Shown piece after piece: positions 11,619-20,641 of a stretch of 64,000 bases of DNA. Position numbers and translations under genes: made by a program. Each line of letters begins with the position of its first letter. The first letter of the stretch is position 1. Where the stretch lies: positions 1 to 64,000 of the forward strand of contig NZ_MDHN01000034.1 of NCBI RefSeq assembly GCF_001757105.1, in the 5' to 3' direction. The notes under the pieces were generated by a model. That model was given only the letters and a program-made list of their open reading frames with translations, did not search any database and was not told the origin of the DNA. The stretch is from Alteromonas confluentis. Lineage in GTDB: Bacteria > Pseudomonadota > Gammaproteobacteria > Enterobacterales > Alteromonadaceae.

Positions 11619-12233
11619 CTAATCGAAAGCTTCAAAGTCAGTGTGGTCAGTCCCCTGTTTCAATTTGATACGGTAAGCACTTTCGCGGTCCATAATCGTC
11701 GAGTTATTGAATTTCCTTATCCGCTTTACCAATACCTGTCCTGAATCAGGAAAGAAATAAATTTTGCGGGCGTAATTGTCGAGCAGATCACTGGCAACGA
11801 TGGGGATATTTTCCCGACGCAAGAATCCTGTAACAAACTCGGAATTCATTTTGCCTACGTTAGTTACTGAGATGCCCGCTACAACATTACCTCCTCCAAA
11901 TACTTTGGCTTGGAGATGTCGTTTGTCGGCGCCTTGTTTCATCATCTGGTTGATGAGAAGTTCCATGGCGTACACACCGTATCGGGAGCCTGCGGAGAAC
12001 TCGCCCTCACTGCCTTTATCACTGGGTAGCAGGAAGTGATTCATCCCCGCAATGCCATTATGTAAGTCCATCAAACATGCCGAAACGCAGGAACCTAGCA
12101 CCGTCACCATCAGGGTGTCATTCGACGTAGAAAAATACTCACCGGGCAAAATTTTTACGGCCTGACGCACGAATCGGGGGTCGTAATACATGTTGGCCGT
12201 GTGTGCTTCACCATCCTGATAGGTTTCAGCCAT
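11619..12233 (-). CDS. cheD: chemoreceptor glutamine deamidase CheD
   Basis: 204 residues from the ATG at 12233, which overlaps the end of cheR by 8 bases and follows AAGGAAAGG. A longer frame reaches 12341 but lies wholly inside cheR. The CheD catalytic cysteine stands in VLGSCVSACLMD, and the catalytic histidine in GMNHFLLP. The family deamidates specific glutamines on MCPs and in some species forms a complex with CheC. A CheC-family protein is encoded just downstream on the same strand, which makes that partnership worth testing here. Confidence 0.95.
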   Translation of the reverse strand: MAETYQDGEAHTANMYYDPRFVRQAVKILPGEYFSTSNDTLMVTVLGSCVSACLMDLHNGIAGMNHFLLPSDKGSEGEFSAGSRYGVYAMELLINQMMKQGADKRHLQAKVFGGGNVVAGISVTNVGKMNSEFVTGFLRRENIPIVASDLLDNYARKIYFFPDSGQVLVKRIRKFNNSTIMDRESAYRIKLKQGTDHTDFEAFD

Positions 12234-13062
12234 ACTTTTTGCCTTTCCTTGCCGGCTTGTAAATCGTTTTTCCGACAGGGATAACCAGGTCTGTCGCCTT
12301 ATTAAAGTTCTCCGAATGCCCCGCGAAGTAAAGACCATCATCGGGTTGCAGCGCGATCATGCGTTTCAGGATGTTATGCTGTGTCGGTTTATCGAAATAG
12401 ATCATTACGTTCCTGCAAAAAATCACGTCAATCGGTGCTCGAATAGGCCAGGTAACATCCATCAGGTTCAATCGACGGAACGTAACCATTCTTCGAAGTT
12501 CAGGGACAACCCTGACTTTCCCTTTGTTTTGCCCCTTTCCCCGATGCAAAAATTTTCTGCACTGCACCGCCGACAATTTGCTTATTGCATCGGCGTTGTA
12601 CACACCCGCTTGTGCCTTCGCCAACACGTTGCTGTCTATATCTGACGCGATGATCGATATCGGTGTATCAAAACTTTCAAACACCTCTGCCACCGTCATC
12701 GCGATAGAATAGGGTTCTTCGCCGGTACTACTGGCAGCGCACCAAATGGTACGTTCACCAGGATGCGAGCGCAGGTATTCTGCTAGTGCCTCGAAGTGAT
12801 GCGACTCACGGAAAAACGAAGTGAGATTGGTAGTAAGGGCATTAATAAAATTCTCATCTTCTTCCGGTGTGCGCTTCAGGTAAGTCAGGTAGTCATCGAA
12901 ACTATTCAGAGACAGGGCCCGCAACCTGCGGGCTAGTCTGCTGTATACCAGTGAGTCTTTCGTGTCGGTAAGGTTAATCCCTGCCTTTTGATAGAGAGTG
13001 CGCCTTACCCGTTCGAAGTCCTCTTTGCTGAACGCAAATTCTTTCTGGGCGTCTTCTTTCAT
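12226..13062 (-). CDS. cheR: chemoreceptor methyltransferase CheR
   Basis: 278 residues, normal CheR length. The helical N-terminal domain is followed by the SAM-binding domain with CAASSTGEEPYSIAM and FCRNVMIYFD, both diagnostic of CheR. It methylates MCP glutamates using S-adenosylmethionine. An AGGAGA ribosome site precedes the ATG. The adjacent upstream gene encodes an MCP whose last five residues fit the CheR-docking pentapeptide pattern, so that receptor is a likely substrate or tether. Confidence 0.97.
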   Translation of the reverse strand: MKEDAQKEFAFSKEDFERVRRTLYQKAGINLTDTKDSLVYSRLARRLRALSLNSFDDYLTYLKRTPEEDENFINALTTNLTSFFRESHHFEALAEYLRSHPGERTIWCAASSTGEEPYSIAMTVAEVFESFDTPISIIASDIDSNVLAKAQAGVYNADAISKLSAVQCRKFLHRGKGQNKGKVRVVPELRRMVTFRRLNLMDVTWPIRAPIDVIFCRNVMIYFDKPTQHNILKRMIALQPDDGLYFAGHSENFNKATDLVIPVGKTIYKPARKGKKYG

Positions 13063-13077
13063 ACCGCCCGATCTCCT

Positions 13078-15999
13078 TTAGAAACTTTCCCATTCCTCAG
13101 AATCATCCGGTGCTGGCGCAGTGACTTCTTTGATCTTTGCTGCAGGGGATTTGCTTGTGCTGACTGTTGAGCCAGAGCGTCGTGAAGACTTTGATGGAAG
13201 TGCCGCAACGGTGTCATCTTCCACTACCATATCGGCTGCACTAAGTTTGAAGGTTGCCACGCGGTCTGACAGCGACGATGCTTGCTGGCGCATGCTTTCA
13301 GCTGCAGCGGCGGCCTGTTCAACCAGGGCGGCATTCTGCTGCGTCATTTCATCCATTTGGGTTACCGCTTTACTGATCTCCTGGATACCATTGGACTGTT
13401 CAGAAGAAGCCGCAGCAATTTCTGACATGATGTCGTTGACCCGTTTGATCGACGTTACTACTTCGCCCATGGTGTCGCCGCTTTGTTTAACCAGCAAATT
13501 ACCGCTACCAATTTTATCTACAGAATCGGAAATCAACTCTTTAATATCTTTGGCTGCTTCAGCAGAGCGTTGCGCCAGTGTTCTCACTTCCGATGCGACA
13601 ACCGCAAAGCCGCGCCCTTGTTCGCCGGCTCGTGCAGCTTCTACCGCAGCGTTTAACGCAAGAATATTGGTTTGGAAGGCAATGCCGTCAATCACACCGA
13701 TGATGTCAGATATTTTCTGCGCAGAGTCGTTAATGCTGGCCATGGTTTCCACTACACGCTGAATCATGTTGCCACCATTCACCGCGATGGTGGATGCCTG
13801 TGAGGCAAGGCTGTTGGCCTGTTCCGCGTTTTCCGCATTCAGGCGCACAGTGCCAGTGAGTTCTTCCATAGAAGAGGCGGTTTCCTCCAGACTGGAAGCT
13901 TGTTGCTCGGTGCGACTGGAGAGGTCGGCGTTACCGCTGGCAATTTCACCCGAGGCGCCGCGTATCATTTCTACGGCGTGATTGATTCGTGAAATAGTCA
14001 CGCGCATATCTTTGATGAATTGATTTATGGACTCGCCAAGGACCTTAAATTCACCTTCAAATTCGTGCTCGATTTCGCATGTGAGGTCGCCCTTCGCCAG
14101 TTGCGTCATCACTTGTTTGATGTCGTAAACAGCGGTGGTACGTGCGGTAATATCAGATGCGTATTTCACCACGCGGAACGGTTTACCATTCTGGTTTAAA
14201 ATGGGGTTATAGGAAGCCTGTATCCAGATTTCATTGCCACTTTTGCCAATGCGACGGAATTCGCCGGCTTGATAAACACCGTGTTTCAGTTGGTCCCAGA
14301 ACGAACGGTAATCGTTGCTGTTGCGGATCTCCTGATCAACAAACATGCTGTGGTGCTTACCTTTAATTTCCGGCAGCGTATAGCCCACAGTGTTGAGGAA
14401 GTTTTCGTTAGCATCCAGAATCATGCCGTCCATATCAAACTCAATAACCGCTTGGGATTTGCCGATAGCTTCAATCTGGCCTTCAAAATACGCGGTTCGC
14501 AGCTTCTCTTCTGTAATGTTTGAGGCGTATTTCACAATTTTGAAAACGTTGCCGTCCATATCCAAGATAGGATTGTAAGACGCCTGGATCCACACTTCCT
14601 CACCGGCTTTGTTTATTCGCTTAAACTCACCAGAAAAGAACTTGCCGCGTTTGAGTGACGCCCAAAACTCACTGTATTCTTCTGAACCACGGGTTTCTTT
14701 ATCAACAAACATACGGTGATGTTTATCTTTGATTTCATCGAGTGTGTAGCCAACGGTATTGAGGAAGTTATCGTTTGCCCACTGAATAATGCCGTCAACA
14801 TTAAACTCAATGACCGCCTGTGACTTACCAATTGCCTGAATTTGCCCTTCAAAATACGCATTTTTCAGCTTTTGTTCGGTGATGACGTTGGCGTAACTGA
14901 CTATTTTGAAAACCTTGCCGTTCATATCCAGAATAGGGTTATACGAGGCTTGAATCCAAATCTCGTTTCCACCCTTCGCGACATGTTTATATTCACCTGA
15001 TTTAAAGCTGCCCGCGCGAAGCTCATTCCAGAAATTACCGTAAGACTGGCTAATTTTCTCGGCGGGTTCGAGGAACATGCTGTGATTCTGGCCTTTCACT
15101 TCGTCGAGATTGTATGCAAGTGCCACCAGGAAGTTGTCGTTCGCCCAGAGAATGTTGCCGGTAGTGTCATATTCAACAACAGCCTGAGACTTACTGATAG
15201 CTTCTATCTGACCGGAGTAATCCGCATTTTTCAGCTTTTCTTTGGTAATTTCAGTGGCAAATTCAACCACCTTGCTCACTTTGCCCGCCGTATCGAAAAT
15301 GGGATTGTAGGAAGCCTGGATCCAGAACTCTTTGCTGTCTTTACCGAAACGCTGGTATTCGCCAGAGTCGAGTTCACCGCGGCGAAGCTTGTCCCAGAAG
15401 TCTCTATAGTCATTATTTTGCACGGATTCGGGTTTTACAAATGCGCTTTGGTGCTTGCCAATAGCCTCTTCCCGGGTGAAACCTGTGAGTTTGAGGAAGT
15501 TCTCGTTCACATCTATCAGTTCACCCTCTGGCGTGTATTCGGCCAACGCCTGGGCGCGATGTAGTGCGTCAAGCATACCGCTTTTAAGCAGCAGCTCGGT
15601 TTGATCTACCCATTCCACCATGGTGCCGATGGACTCGCCTTCTTCGTCTTTCATCGGTGTAAGCGTGAGCTTAAAATTGACTTTCCCCACCAGAATGCTC
15701 GACGTCATTGGTTTTTTTAATTCGGCCAGAATATTCTTCTGATGCATCGGATTCTTGTGAAACTGATCAATGCTCTCGCCAATGAGGTTATCCGCTGAGA
15801 AATGGGGGAGGGCTTTTTGTAACTCTGCTTCATTATCTTTAAGCAGTTTTTTTACCGCATTATTCGCATAAATAATGTTGCGGTCAGCATCAGCCATCAT
15901 GATGCAGCAAGTCGATGCATCTACAGCTTGGGATTTACGTAGCAACTGAACCCGGTGTTCCCGTGATGCTTCAGTGTTAATCCAATCGAACATACCCAT
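13078..15999 (-). CDS. soluble five-PAS methyl-accepting chemotaxis protein
   Basis: 973 residues with no membrane helix, so a cytoplasmic chemoreceptor. A divergent PAS domain (about 25-135) is followed by four closely similar PAS domains. Their shared motif WIQASYNPI occurs at 226, 348, 470 and 592, an exact 122-residue period. A HAMP-like segment (about 621-680) and the MCP signalling domain follow, with the hairpin tip around [22 protein letters not shown] at 771-792. The C-terminus is EWESF, fitting the xWxxF CheR/CheB tether pentapeptide of E. coli Tar and P. aeruginosa Aer2. It sits in the operon position where P. aeruginosa che2 has Aer2, but the sensor part is unlike Aer2. PAS domains of this type resemble those of BdlA. 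The cofactor (heme, flavin or none) is not readable from the sequence. Confidence 0.95.
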   Translation of the reverse strand: MGMFDWINTEASREHRVQLLRKSQAVDASTCCIMMADADRNIIYANNAVKKLLKDNEAELQKALPHFSADNLIGESIDQFHKNPMHQKNILAELKKPMTSSILVGKVNFKLTLTPMKDEEGESIGTMVEWVDQTELLLKSGMLDALHRAQALAEYTPEGELIDVNENFLKLTGFTREEAIGKHQSAFVKPESVQNNDYRDFWDKLRRGELDSGEYQRFGKDSKEFWIQASYNPIFDTAGKVSKVVEFATEITKEKLKNADYSGQIEAISKSQAVVEYDTTGNILWANDNFLVALAYNLDEVKGQNHSMFLEPAEKISQSYGNFWNELRAGSFKSGEYKHVAKGGNEIWIQASYNPILDMNGKVFKIVSYANVITEQKLKNAYFEGQIQAIGKSQAVIEFNVDGIIQWANDNFLNTVGYTLDEIKDKHHRMFVDKETRGSEEYSEFWASLKRGKFFSGEFKRINKAGEEVWIQASYNPILDMDGNVFKIVKYASNITEEKLRTAYFEGQIEAIGKSQAVIEFDMDGMILDANENFLNTVGYTLPEIKGKHHSMFVDQEIRNSNDYRSFWDQLKHGVYQAGEFRRIGKSGNEIWIQASYNPILNQNGKPFRVVKYASDITARTTAVYDIKQVMTQLAKGDLTCEIEHEFEGEFKVLGESINQFIKDMRVTISRINHAVEMIRGASGEIASGNADLSSRTEQQASSLEETASSMEELTGTVRLNAENAEQANSLASQASTIAVNGGNMIQRVVETMASINDSAQKISDIIGVIDGIAFQTNILALNAAVEAARAGEQGRGFAVVASEVRTLAQRSAEAAKDIKELISDSVDKIGSGNLLVKQSGDTMGEVVTSIKRVNDIMSEIAAASSEQSNGIQEISKAVTQMDEMTQQNAALVEQAAAAAESMRQQASSLSDRVATFKLSAADMVVEDDTVAALPSKSSRRSGSTVSTSKSPAAKIKEVTAPAPDDSEEWESF

Positions 16000-16004
16000 A
16001 GTGT

Positions 16005-16502
16005 TCAGACCTCTTCTTTCGCGAGCGTCTTATCTACCAAACCAAGTTCACCACTTGAAATAAGCTGCTCAATATTAACTAAAATGATCATGCGATCATC
16101 AACGGTAGCCAGGCCTTTAAGAAACCGGCTATCAAAAATAACGCCAAAATCGGGGGGGGGCCGAACTTCGTCTTCGGTCAGTCGCACAACGTCAGAAACA
16201 CCGTCTACCACAATACCAATCACGCGATTGTGAACATGCAACATGATGACAATGGTGAATTCGTTATAGGTGGGGTTAGGAATATTAAATTTGATCCGTA
16301 AATCGATAATCGGAACGATATCACCACGCAAATTGAGCACTCCCTTAATAAACGCCGGTGCATTAGCGATGGGAGTGACCTTTTCATAGCCACGGATTTC
16401 TTTTACCGATGTGATATCGAGGGCGTAATGCTCATCGCTGAGAATAAAGCTCAGATATTCCTGAACATCTTTTGCCTGCATGTGGTCACGGCCGTTACTC
16501 AT
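16005..16502 (-). CDS. cheW: chemotaxis coupling protein CheW
   Basis: 165 residues from the ATG at 16502, which overlaps the cheA stop as ATGA. A longer frame to 16535 would start inside cheA. The CheW fold is recognisable from [47 protein letters not shown] and [10 protein letters not shown]. It bridges CheA and the MCP signalling tips in the receptor array. It is translationally coupled to cheA and 5 bases from the next MCP gene. Confidence 0.96.
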   Translation of the reverse strand: MSNGRDHMQAKDVQEYLSFILSDEHYALDITSVKEIRGYEKVTPIANAPAFIKGVLNLRGDIVPIIDLRIKFNIPNPTYNEFTIVIMLHVHNRVIGIVVDGVSDVVRLTEDEVRPPPDFGVIFDSRFLKGLATVDDRMIILVNIEQLISSGELGLVDKTLAKEEV

Positions 16503-18433
16503 GATGCTTTCTCCTCCTCGTAAACCGGACGACAAAGATCGGCAATGGCGTCAGCATCAAGGATCATGGCAACACGACCATCGCCCATAATGGTTGCACC
16601 TGAAATGCCGGGAACCTTGCGATAATGTTGCTCAAGACTCTTAATAACGACTTGCTGTTGGCCAAGCAAGGCGTCAACTTGAATGGCAAACCGTCGCTTA
16701 CTGCTTTCGAGTAGCACCACTATGCCTTCTGTTGGATTATCGATGGCATCGTCTACGTGCATCATTTCGTGAATGGCAATGAGTGGCCAGTATTGCTCTC
16801 GAATCCAGAGCAGGTTTTCGTTGCCAATTAACTTGAGTTGTTCAGGCAGTGGCTGCAATGATTCGATGATATTCACCAGCGGGATCACGAAGGTTTGGTT
16901 GCCCACCGCGGCACAAATACCATCGACGATGGCCAGTGTGAGAGGTAAGTGAATATGGAAAGCTGAGCCATAACCTTTGGTGGATTCAATTTCGATACGG
17001 CCACCGATGGCTTCAATATTTCGTCTTACCACGTCCATGCCCACACCGCGCCCTGACACATCTGTAACTTCAGCGGCAGTGGAGAAGCCAGGTTGGAAAA
17101 TCAATAGCCATACTTCGCTGTCGGGCATGTCTGGAGAAACGGGAAGGCCGTTTTCAGTCGCTTTCGCCAAAATCCGTTCGCGGCTTAAACCCGCGCCGTC
17201 ATCAATAATACTGATAACAATTGAGCTGCCGCGTTGTGCCGCTCGCAGAATAACCGTACCTTTCTCAAGCTTACCTGAGGCTTTTCTTACGTCAGGCTTT
17301 TCTACACCATGGTCAATACTGTTTCTCACCAAGTGAGTGAGCGGGTCGACCAGTTTTTCAATCATGCTCTTATCAATTTCAGTGTTACCACCTTCAATAA
17401 TAAGGTCGACTTGTTTACCCAGTTTGCTAGATAAATCTCTCACAACCCGCGGGAATCGGTTAAAGGTCATATTCACTGGCAGCATACGCATCGACATTGC
17501 CGATTCCTGAATTTCTCGGGTATTGCGCTGCAATTCTACGATGGCGGTCTGTAATTTCTGGCCAACCGCGCCGCTTACTTCATCACCAATCATTGAAAGC
17601 ATTGATTGAGTAATGACGAGCTCACCTACCAGGTTAACCATGGCATCAATTTTTAAGGTATCGACACGAATAGAAGACGCTTCTGCTTGTTTAGCAGCGG
17701 GCTTTTTGGTTTTCGCGGCCTTAGCTTTTGCCTTTTCGGCAGCTTTCGCAGCGTCTTCCTGTGCTGCTTTGGCATCTTCGTTCACCGCTTCTAGTGGTTT
17801 AAAGAAGCCATATCCAGCTTTCTCTTCTGCCGTTGCTGGTGGCGCGGGTTCGTCATCGAAAAAGCCAAATCCGTCAATGTCATCGTTTTTTGACGCTGCT
17901 TCAGTAGGGGCGGGTTGGGCCTCAGTGGCTGCCTCAGGTTCATCATCAAAAAAGCCGAAACCGTCAATATCGTCATCTGCTGAAGCGCTTTCTGTCTGCG
18001 CCTCATCTTGCGCTACGCCTTCACTGGGAGCAGCTTGACCATCAGCTTCGGCGAGGGCTTTTTCTAATGCCGCCACACCGCTCTCAATTTCTGATGTGGG
18101 CAAATCGCTTTCTGTTTTGTATGCGTCGAGGATTGTTTTTAGCAGGTCGACGGTTTCAAGGAACAAATCGACAGTAGGCACACTGAGAGAAATTGTTTGC
18201 TTACGGGCTTTGTCCAGCAGGTTTTCCATGACATGGGTAAGGCCCGTCAGTGCGTCGAAGCCGAAAATTCCGCTACCGCCTTTAATCGAGTGGGCCGCTC
18301 TGAAGATGCTATTGAGTTGTTCAAGATCGGGATCTTCAACATCCAGCTCCATAAGAAGCTGCTCCATGTCATCCAGGTGCTCCTGACTTTCATCAAAGAA
18401 GACCGCGTGGAATTGTTCTATATCGATAGACAT
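16499..18433 (-). CDS. cheA: chemotaxis histidine kinase CheA
   Basis: 644 residues. The P1 phosphotransfer domain has the phosphoacceptor His48 in RAAHSIKGG. The region about 130-250 is low complexity and contains DDIDGFGFFDDEP twice, exactly 30 residues apart (starting near 154 and 184), then GYGFFKPLE near 207, and an Ala/Lys-rich stretch. No obvious folded P2 domain is seen there. P3 dimerisation begins near 255 (RVDTLKIDAMVNLVGELV). The kinase domain has RNSIDHGVE, DDGAGL and GRGVGMDVV, and a CheW-like regulatory domain closes the protein. It phosphorylates CheY and CheB. The repeated aromatic-acidic motifs probably take the place of P2 as docking sites; this is inference. Confidence 0.97.
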   Translation of the reverse strand: MSIDIEQFHAVFFDESQEHLDDMEQLLMELDVEDPDLEQLNSIFRAAHSIKGGSGIFGFDALTGLTHVMENLLDKARKQTISLSVPTVDLFLETVDLLKTILDAYKTESDLPTSEIESGVAALEKALAEADGQAAPSEGVAQDEAQTESASADDDIDGFGFFDDEPEAATEAQPAPTEAASKNDDIDGFGFFDDEPAPPATAEEKAGYGFFKPLEAVNEDAKAAQEDAAKAAEKAKAKAAKTKKPAAKQAEASSIRVDTLKIDAMVNLVGELVITQSMLSMIGDEVSGAVGQKLQTAIVELQRNTREIQESAMSMRMLPVNMTFNRFPRVVRDLSSKLGKQVDLIIEGGNTEIDKSMIEKLVDPLTHLVRNSIDHGVEKPDVRKASGKLEKGTVILRAAQRGSSIVISIIDDGAGLSRERILAKATENGLPVSPDMPDSEVWLLIFQPGFSTAAEVTDVSGRGVGMDVVRRNIEAIGGRIEIESTKGYGSAFHIHLPLTLAIVDGICAAVGNQTFVIPLVNIIESLQPLPEQLKLIGNENLLWIREQYWPLIAIHEMMHVDDAIDNPTEGIVVLLESSKRRFAIQVDALLGQQQVVIKSLEQHYRKVPGISGATIMGDGRVAMILDADAIADLCRPVYEEEKAS

Positions 18434-18453
18434 ATTGACGTTTCCTGTACCAA

Positions 18454-18819
18454 CTAAACGAGGACTTTACCTACCACAGCCAGTAACTTCGCCGGGTCAA
18501 AAGGCTTAACCATCCATCCTGTTGCTCCAGCGGCTTTCCCTTTCGCTTTCATGTCGTCGCCCGCTTCGGTGGTCAGAACAATAATTGGGGTACGCCCGTA
18601 TGCTGACATGCCACGCAGGTTTTTGATCAGAGTAAGGCCGTCCATGCGGGGCATATTCTGATCCGTCAACACAAAATCGAAGCGCTTGCTTTTGCACTGG
18701 TCCAGTGCATCCTGCCCGTCTACAGCAGTGGTTACTGCATAGCTGGCTGTTTTAAGTGTTAATTCAACCATCTGACGAATTGATGGTGAGTCATCAACAA
18801 TGAGGATGTTCTTACTCAT
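18454..18819 (-). CDS. cheY: chemotaxis response regulator CheY
   Basis: 121 residues from the ATG at 18819, preceded by GGGAG. An in-frame upstream ATG at 18867 is less likely, since MSKNILIVDDSPSIRQ is the normal CheY start. Acidic pair DD, phosphoacceptor Asp in LTDQNMPRMDG, and Lys in VKPFD are present. It is the diffusible output of CheA. It is separated from cheA by 20 bases and from the first MCP gene by 78 bases. Confidence 0.96.
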   Translation of the reverse strand: MSKNILIVDDSPSIRQMVELTLKTASYAVTTAVDGQDALDQCKSKRFDFVLTDQNMPRMDGLTLIKNLRGMSAYGRTPIIVLTTEAGDDMKAKGKAAGATGWMVKPFDPAKLLAVVGKVLV

Positions 18820-18897
18820 ATTACTCCCGGCGTTCTTAACGTTTCGCACCTTCTCGTGCGCGGACAAATATTTCGACTTGGTAAAGTCGCTCTGGCG

Positions 18898-20085
18898 TTA
18901 AAACAACTCGATATCACCTGCATCTACGCTACTTGCTGACACTGGGTTGTGGTCAAGATTGGCGCGGTTTTTCATGCTGCTTTGAAAGTCGTCCAGGTTT
19001 TTATTCACCTGACTCGCATTCCGTTGCCCCAGCAATGGCAGTTGTTCGTTTACTATAGAAAGCATTTCTTCAGAGTAGGTCAGATTCTGACCGTTTATAT
19101 CGCCAAACTGCATGCCGCGAATTGCTGATCCAATAGCAGCATCAAGTTGACCCGAAATACCTTCTAACGTGGTGGTGGTTTCGGCATCGCTCTCGGCTTT
19201 AACGATAATGGCGTCGAGCTCGCCCTGAATGTCGCGTTTGGCAGTAATGATGTAACTGGTGTCTTGCGCGGCGAGGGTTCTCACATCCTGGGTGAGTTCA
19301 TCGATTTGTACACCAATGTTTTCCATTTGTTTCTTAATTACGCCACTGAACTGCGTTGAACGATTAGATAGCGCGCGTACTTCATCTGCTACCACCGCAA
19401 ACCCGCGTCCGGCCTCGCCAGCACGTGCCGCTTCAATGGCTGCATTCAATGCCAACAAGTTGGTTTGAGCCGAAATATCGTCGATATCACCCAGGGCTTT
19501 TAATACCGTAGGCATGGTGTCGTAGATGCGGTTAACTTTTTCTAAAATAGTGGTGGTGCCTTCAGAAATTTGCTCAGTGGAGGCAAGAAATTTGTCCAGT
19601 GACTTTTCTGTTTCATCAGCGAAGGTGCGCATACGGTTTGAATACATCTCACCGCTGTCAGAGTCGGCCTGGATAAGGCGTGTAATACAACCATTTTGTT
19701 CACCTACCAAGCGCTGTAAATTTAAAAATGCTTCGGTGAGTGTGGTAACGGCATCGTTTTGGGTATTTAAAATGTCACCCAGATTTTTTTCGCACTCGTT
19801 GAGTATGCCTGACATGCGATCTGCCGCACTCGACAGGTCTGAATCATTAGCGGAAGAGGTAAAAACAGGTTCTGAGACGCTCGCTTCATAAGGTTCTGAT
19901 GCAGTAGCAGGTTCGGATGCCGGTAATCGTGAAGATAAAAACACTCCTGCTGCGGCAATGACAACGGCCAGATAAGTCAGACCAACAGAAACCAGAACGA
20001 GTCCCACAACGAGACTGACTATGGCTCCAATAATTGTTATGCGTGGTGTATTTGTAAGTTCGCCCATATTTAGTCTGCTACTCAT
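18898..20085 (-). CDS. membrane-hairpin methyl-accepting chemotaxis protein
   Basis: 395 residues. An uninterrupted hydrophobic stretch at about 16-51 can make a helical hairpin with no periplasmic sensor domain and no HAMP. A linker with many acidic residues and a long coiled coil follow, with the MCP signalling tip [21 protein letters not shown] at about 203-223 and [15 protein letters not shown] after it. The C-terminus DIELF lacks the Trp of the xWxxF pentapeptide. It is the first gene of the che operon, the place held by mcpA/cttP in the P. aeruginosa che2 cluster, although that receptor has a large periplasmic domain. The signal it senses is unknown; it could respond to membrane state or partner proteins. 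Confidence 0.93.
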   Translation of the reverse strand: MSSRLNMGELTNTPRITIIGAIVSLVVGLVLVSVGLTYLAVVIAAAGVFLSSRLPASEPATASEPYEASVSEPVFTSSANDSDLSSAADRMSGILNECEKNLGDILNTQNDAVTTLTEAFLNLQRLVGEQNGCITRLIQADSDSGEMYSNRMRTFADETEKSLDKFLASTEQISEGTTTILEKVNRIYDTMPTVLKALGDIDDISAQTNLLALNAAIEAARAGEAGRGFAVVADEVRALSNRSTQFSGVIKKQMENIGVQIDELTQDVRTLAAQDTSYIITAKRDIQGELDAIIVKAESDAETTTTLEGISGQLDAAIGSAIRGMQFGDINGQNLTYSEEMLSIVNEQLPLLGQRNASQVNKNLDDFQSSMKNRANLDHNPVSASSVDAGDIELF

Positions 20086-20584
20086 CTAAATGCTTTTTTG
20101 AAGGTTCTACTGCTGCACGTTACTGGCACAATTCAAGTAATTTGAATTCATGTGCACAGATATTCCGTTAATTGCCGACATTTCGAAATTGTCTGATTTG
20201 TCGTCAGTAGTGCGTTAATTTAGTTATAGACAAGAATTTCAGTATTGAAAGAAATGAAGAAAAAAATTTCTTATTCGTCAGGGGCGTTTTGAGGTTTATG
20301 TTTAAAACGGTTTTGGTGGAGAATTGACGTAACGTTGTTGTGTTCAATATTTTTGTAAATAGGCGATTTTGTTGAGAGTAGGCACTAACTTTTGTTTTTT
20401 GCTGGTTGATTAAGACTTACGATGTTAGGTATGGCTTTTACCCACATTTAGAACGTACGCATACGTGTTTTTTTTGAGTTGAGCATGGTGTAAACGCGTC
20501 ATACTGACCCCGAATTAATGTTATGGCGCTGCGCGTATGGCGTGTTTTTTGTCTTATGGTGGCGTTTAAATTTACTCTTTAGAG
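20086..20584. other. long upstream region of the che operon
   Basis: About 500 AT-rich bases with no convincing gene on either strand. It must carry the promoter of the leftward che operon. I could not identify a confident sigma-70, sigma-54 or flagellar sigma-28 promoter. A short imperfect palindrome (acgtacgcatacgt) lies near 20453 but is 370 bases from the start codon. Confidence 0.4.
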
Positions 20585-20616
20585 CAAAAAATAAGGTCGA
20601 CAAACGTCGACCTTAT
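20585..20616 (-). terminator. terminator of the TonB receptor gene
   Basis: An 11-bp perfect stem (ataaggtcgac at 20591-20601 and gtcgaccttat at 20606-20616) with a four-base loop. On the minus strand it is followed by a run of six T. It lies 25 bases beyond the receptor stop codon. Confidence 0.9.
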
Positions 20617-20641
20617 CGTCAATTCATTCCGTTCTTAGCGA

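Noticed and set aside
17791..18038. Frames on both strands within the low-complexity CheA linker
   Set aside because: The repeats in the linker keep other frames open by chance; CheA is clearly the coding frame.
20445..20470. Imperfect palindrome acgtacgcatacgt upstream of the che operon
   Set aside because: It is 370 bases from the start codon and only loosely resembles the site at 29926, so a shared regulator is not supported.
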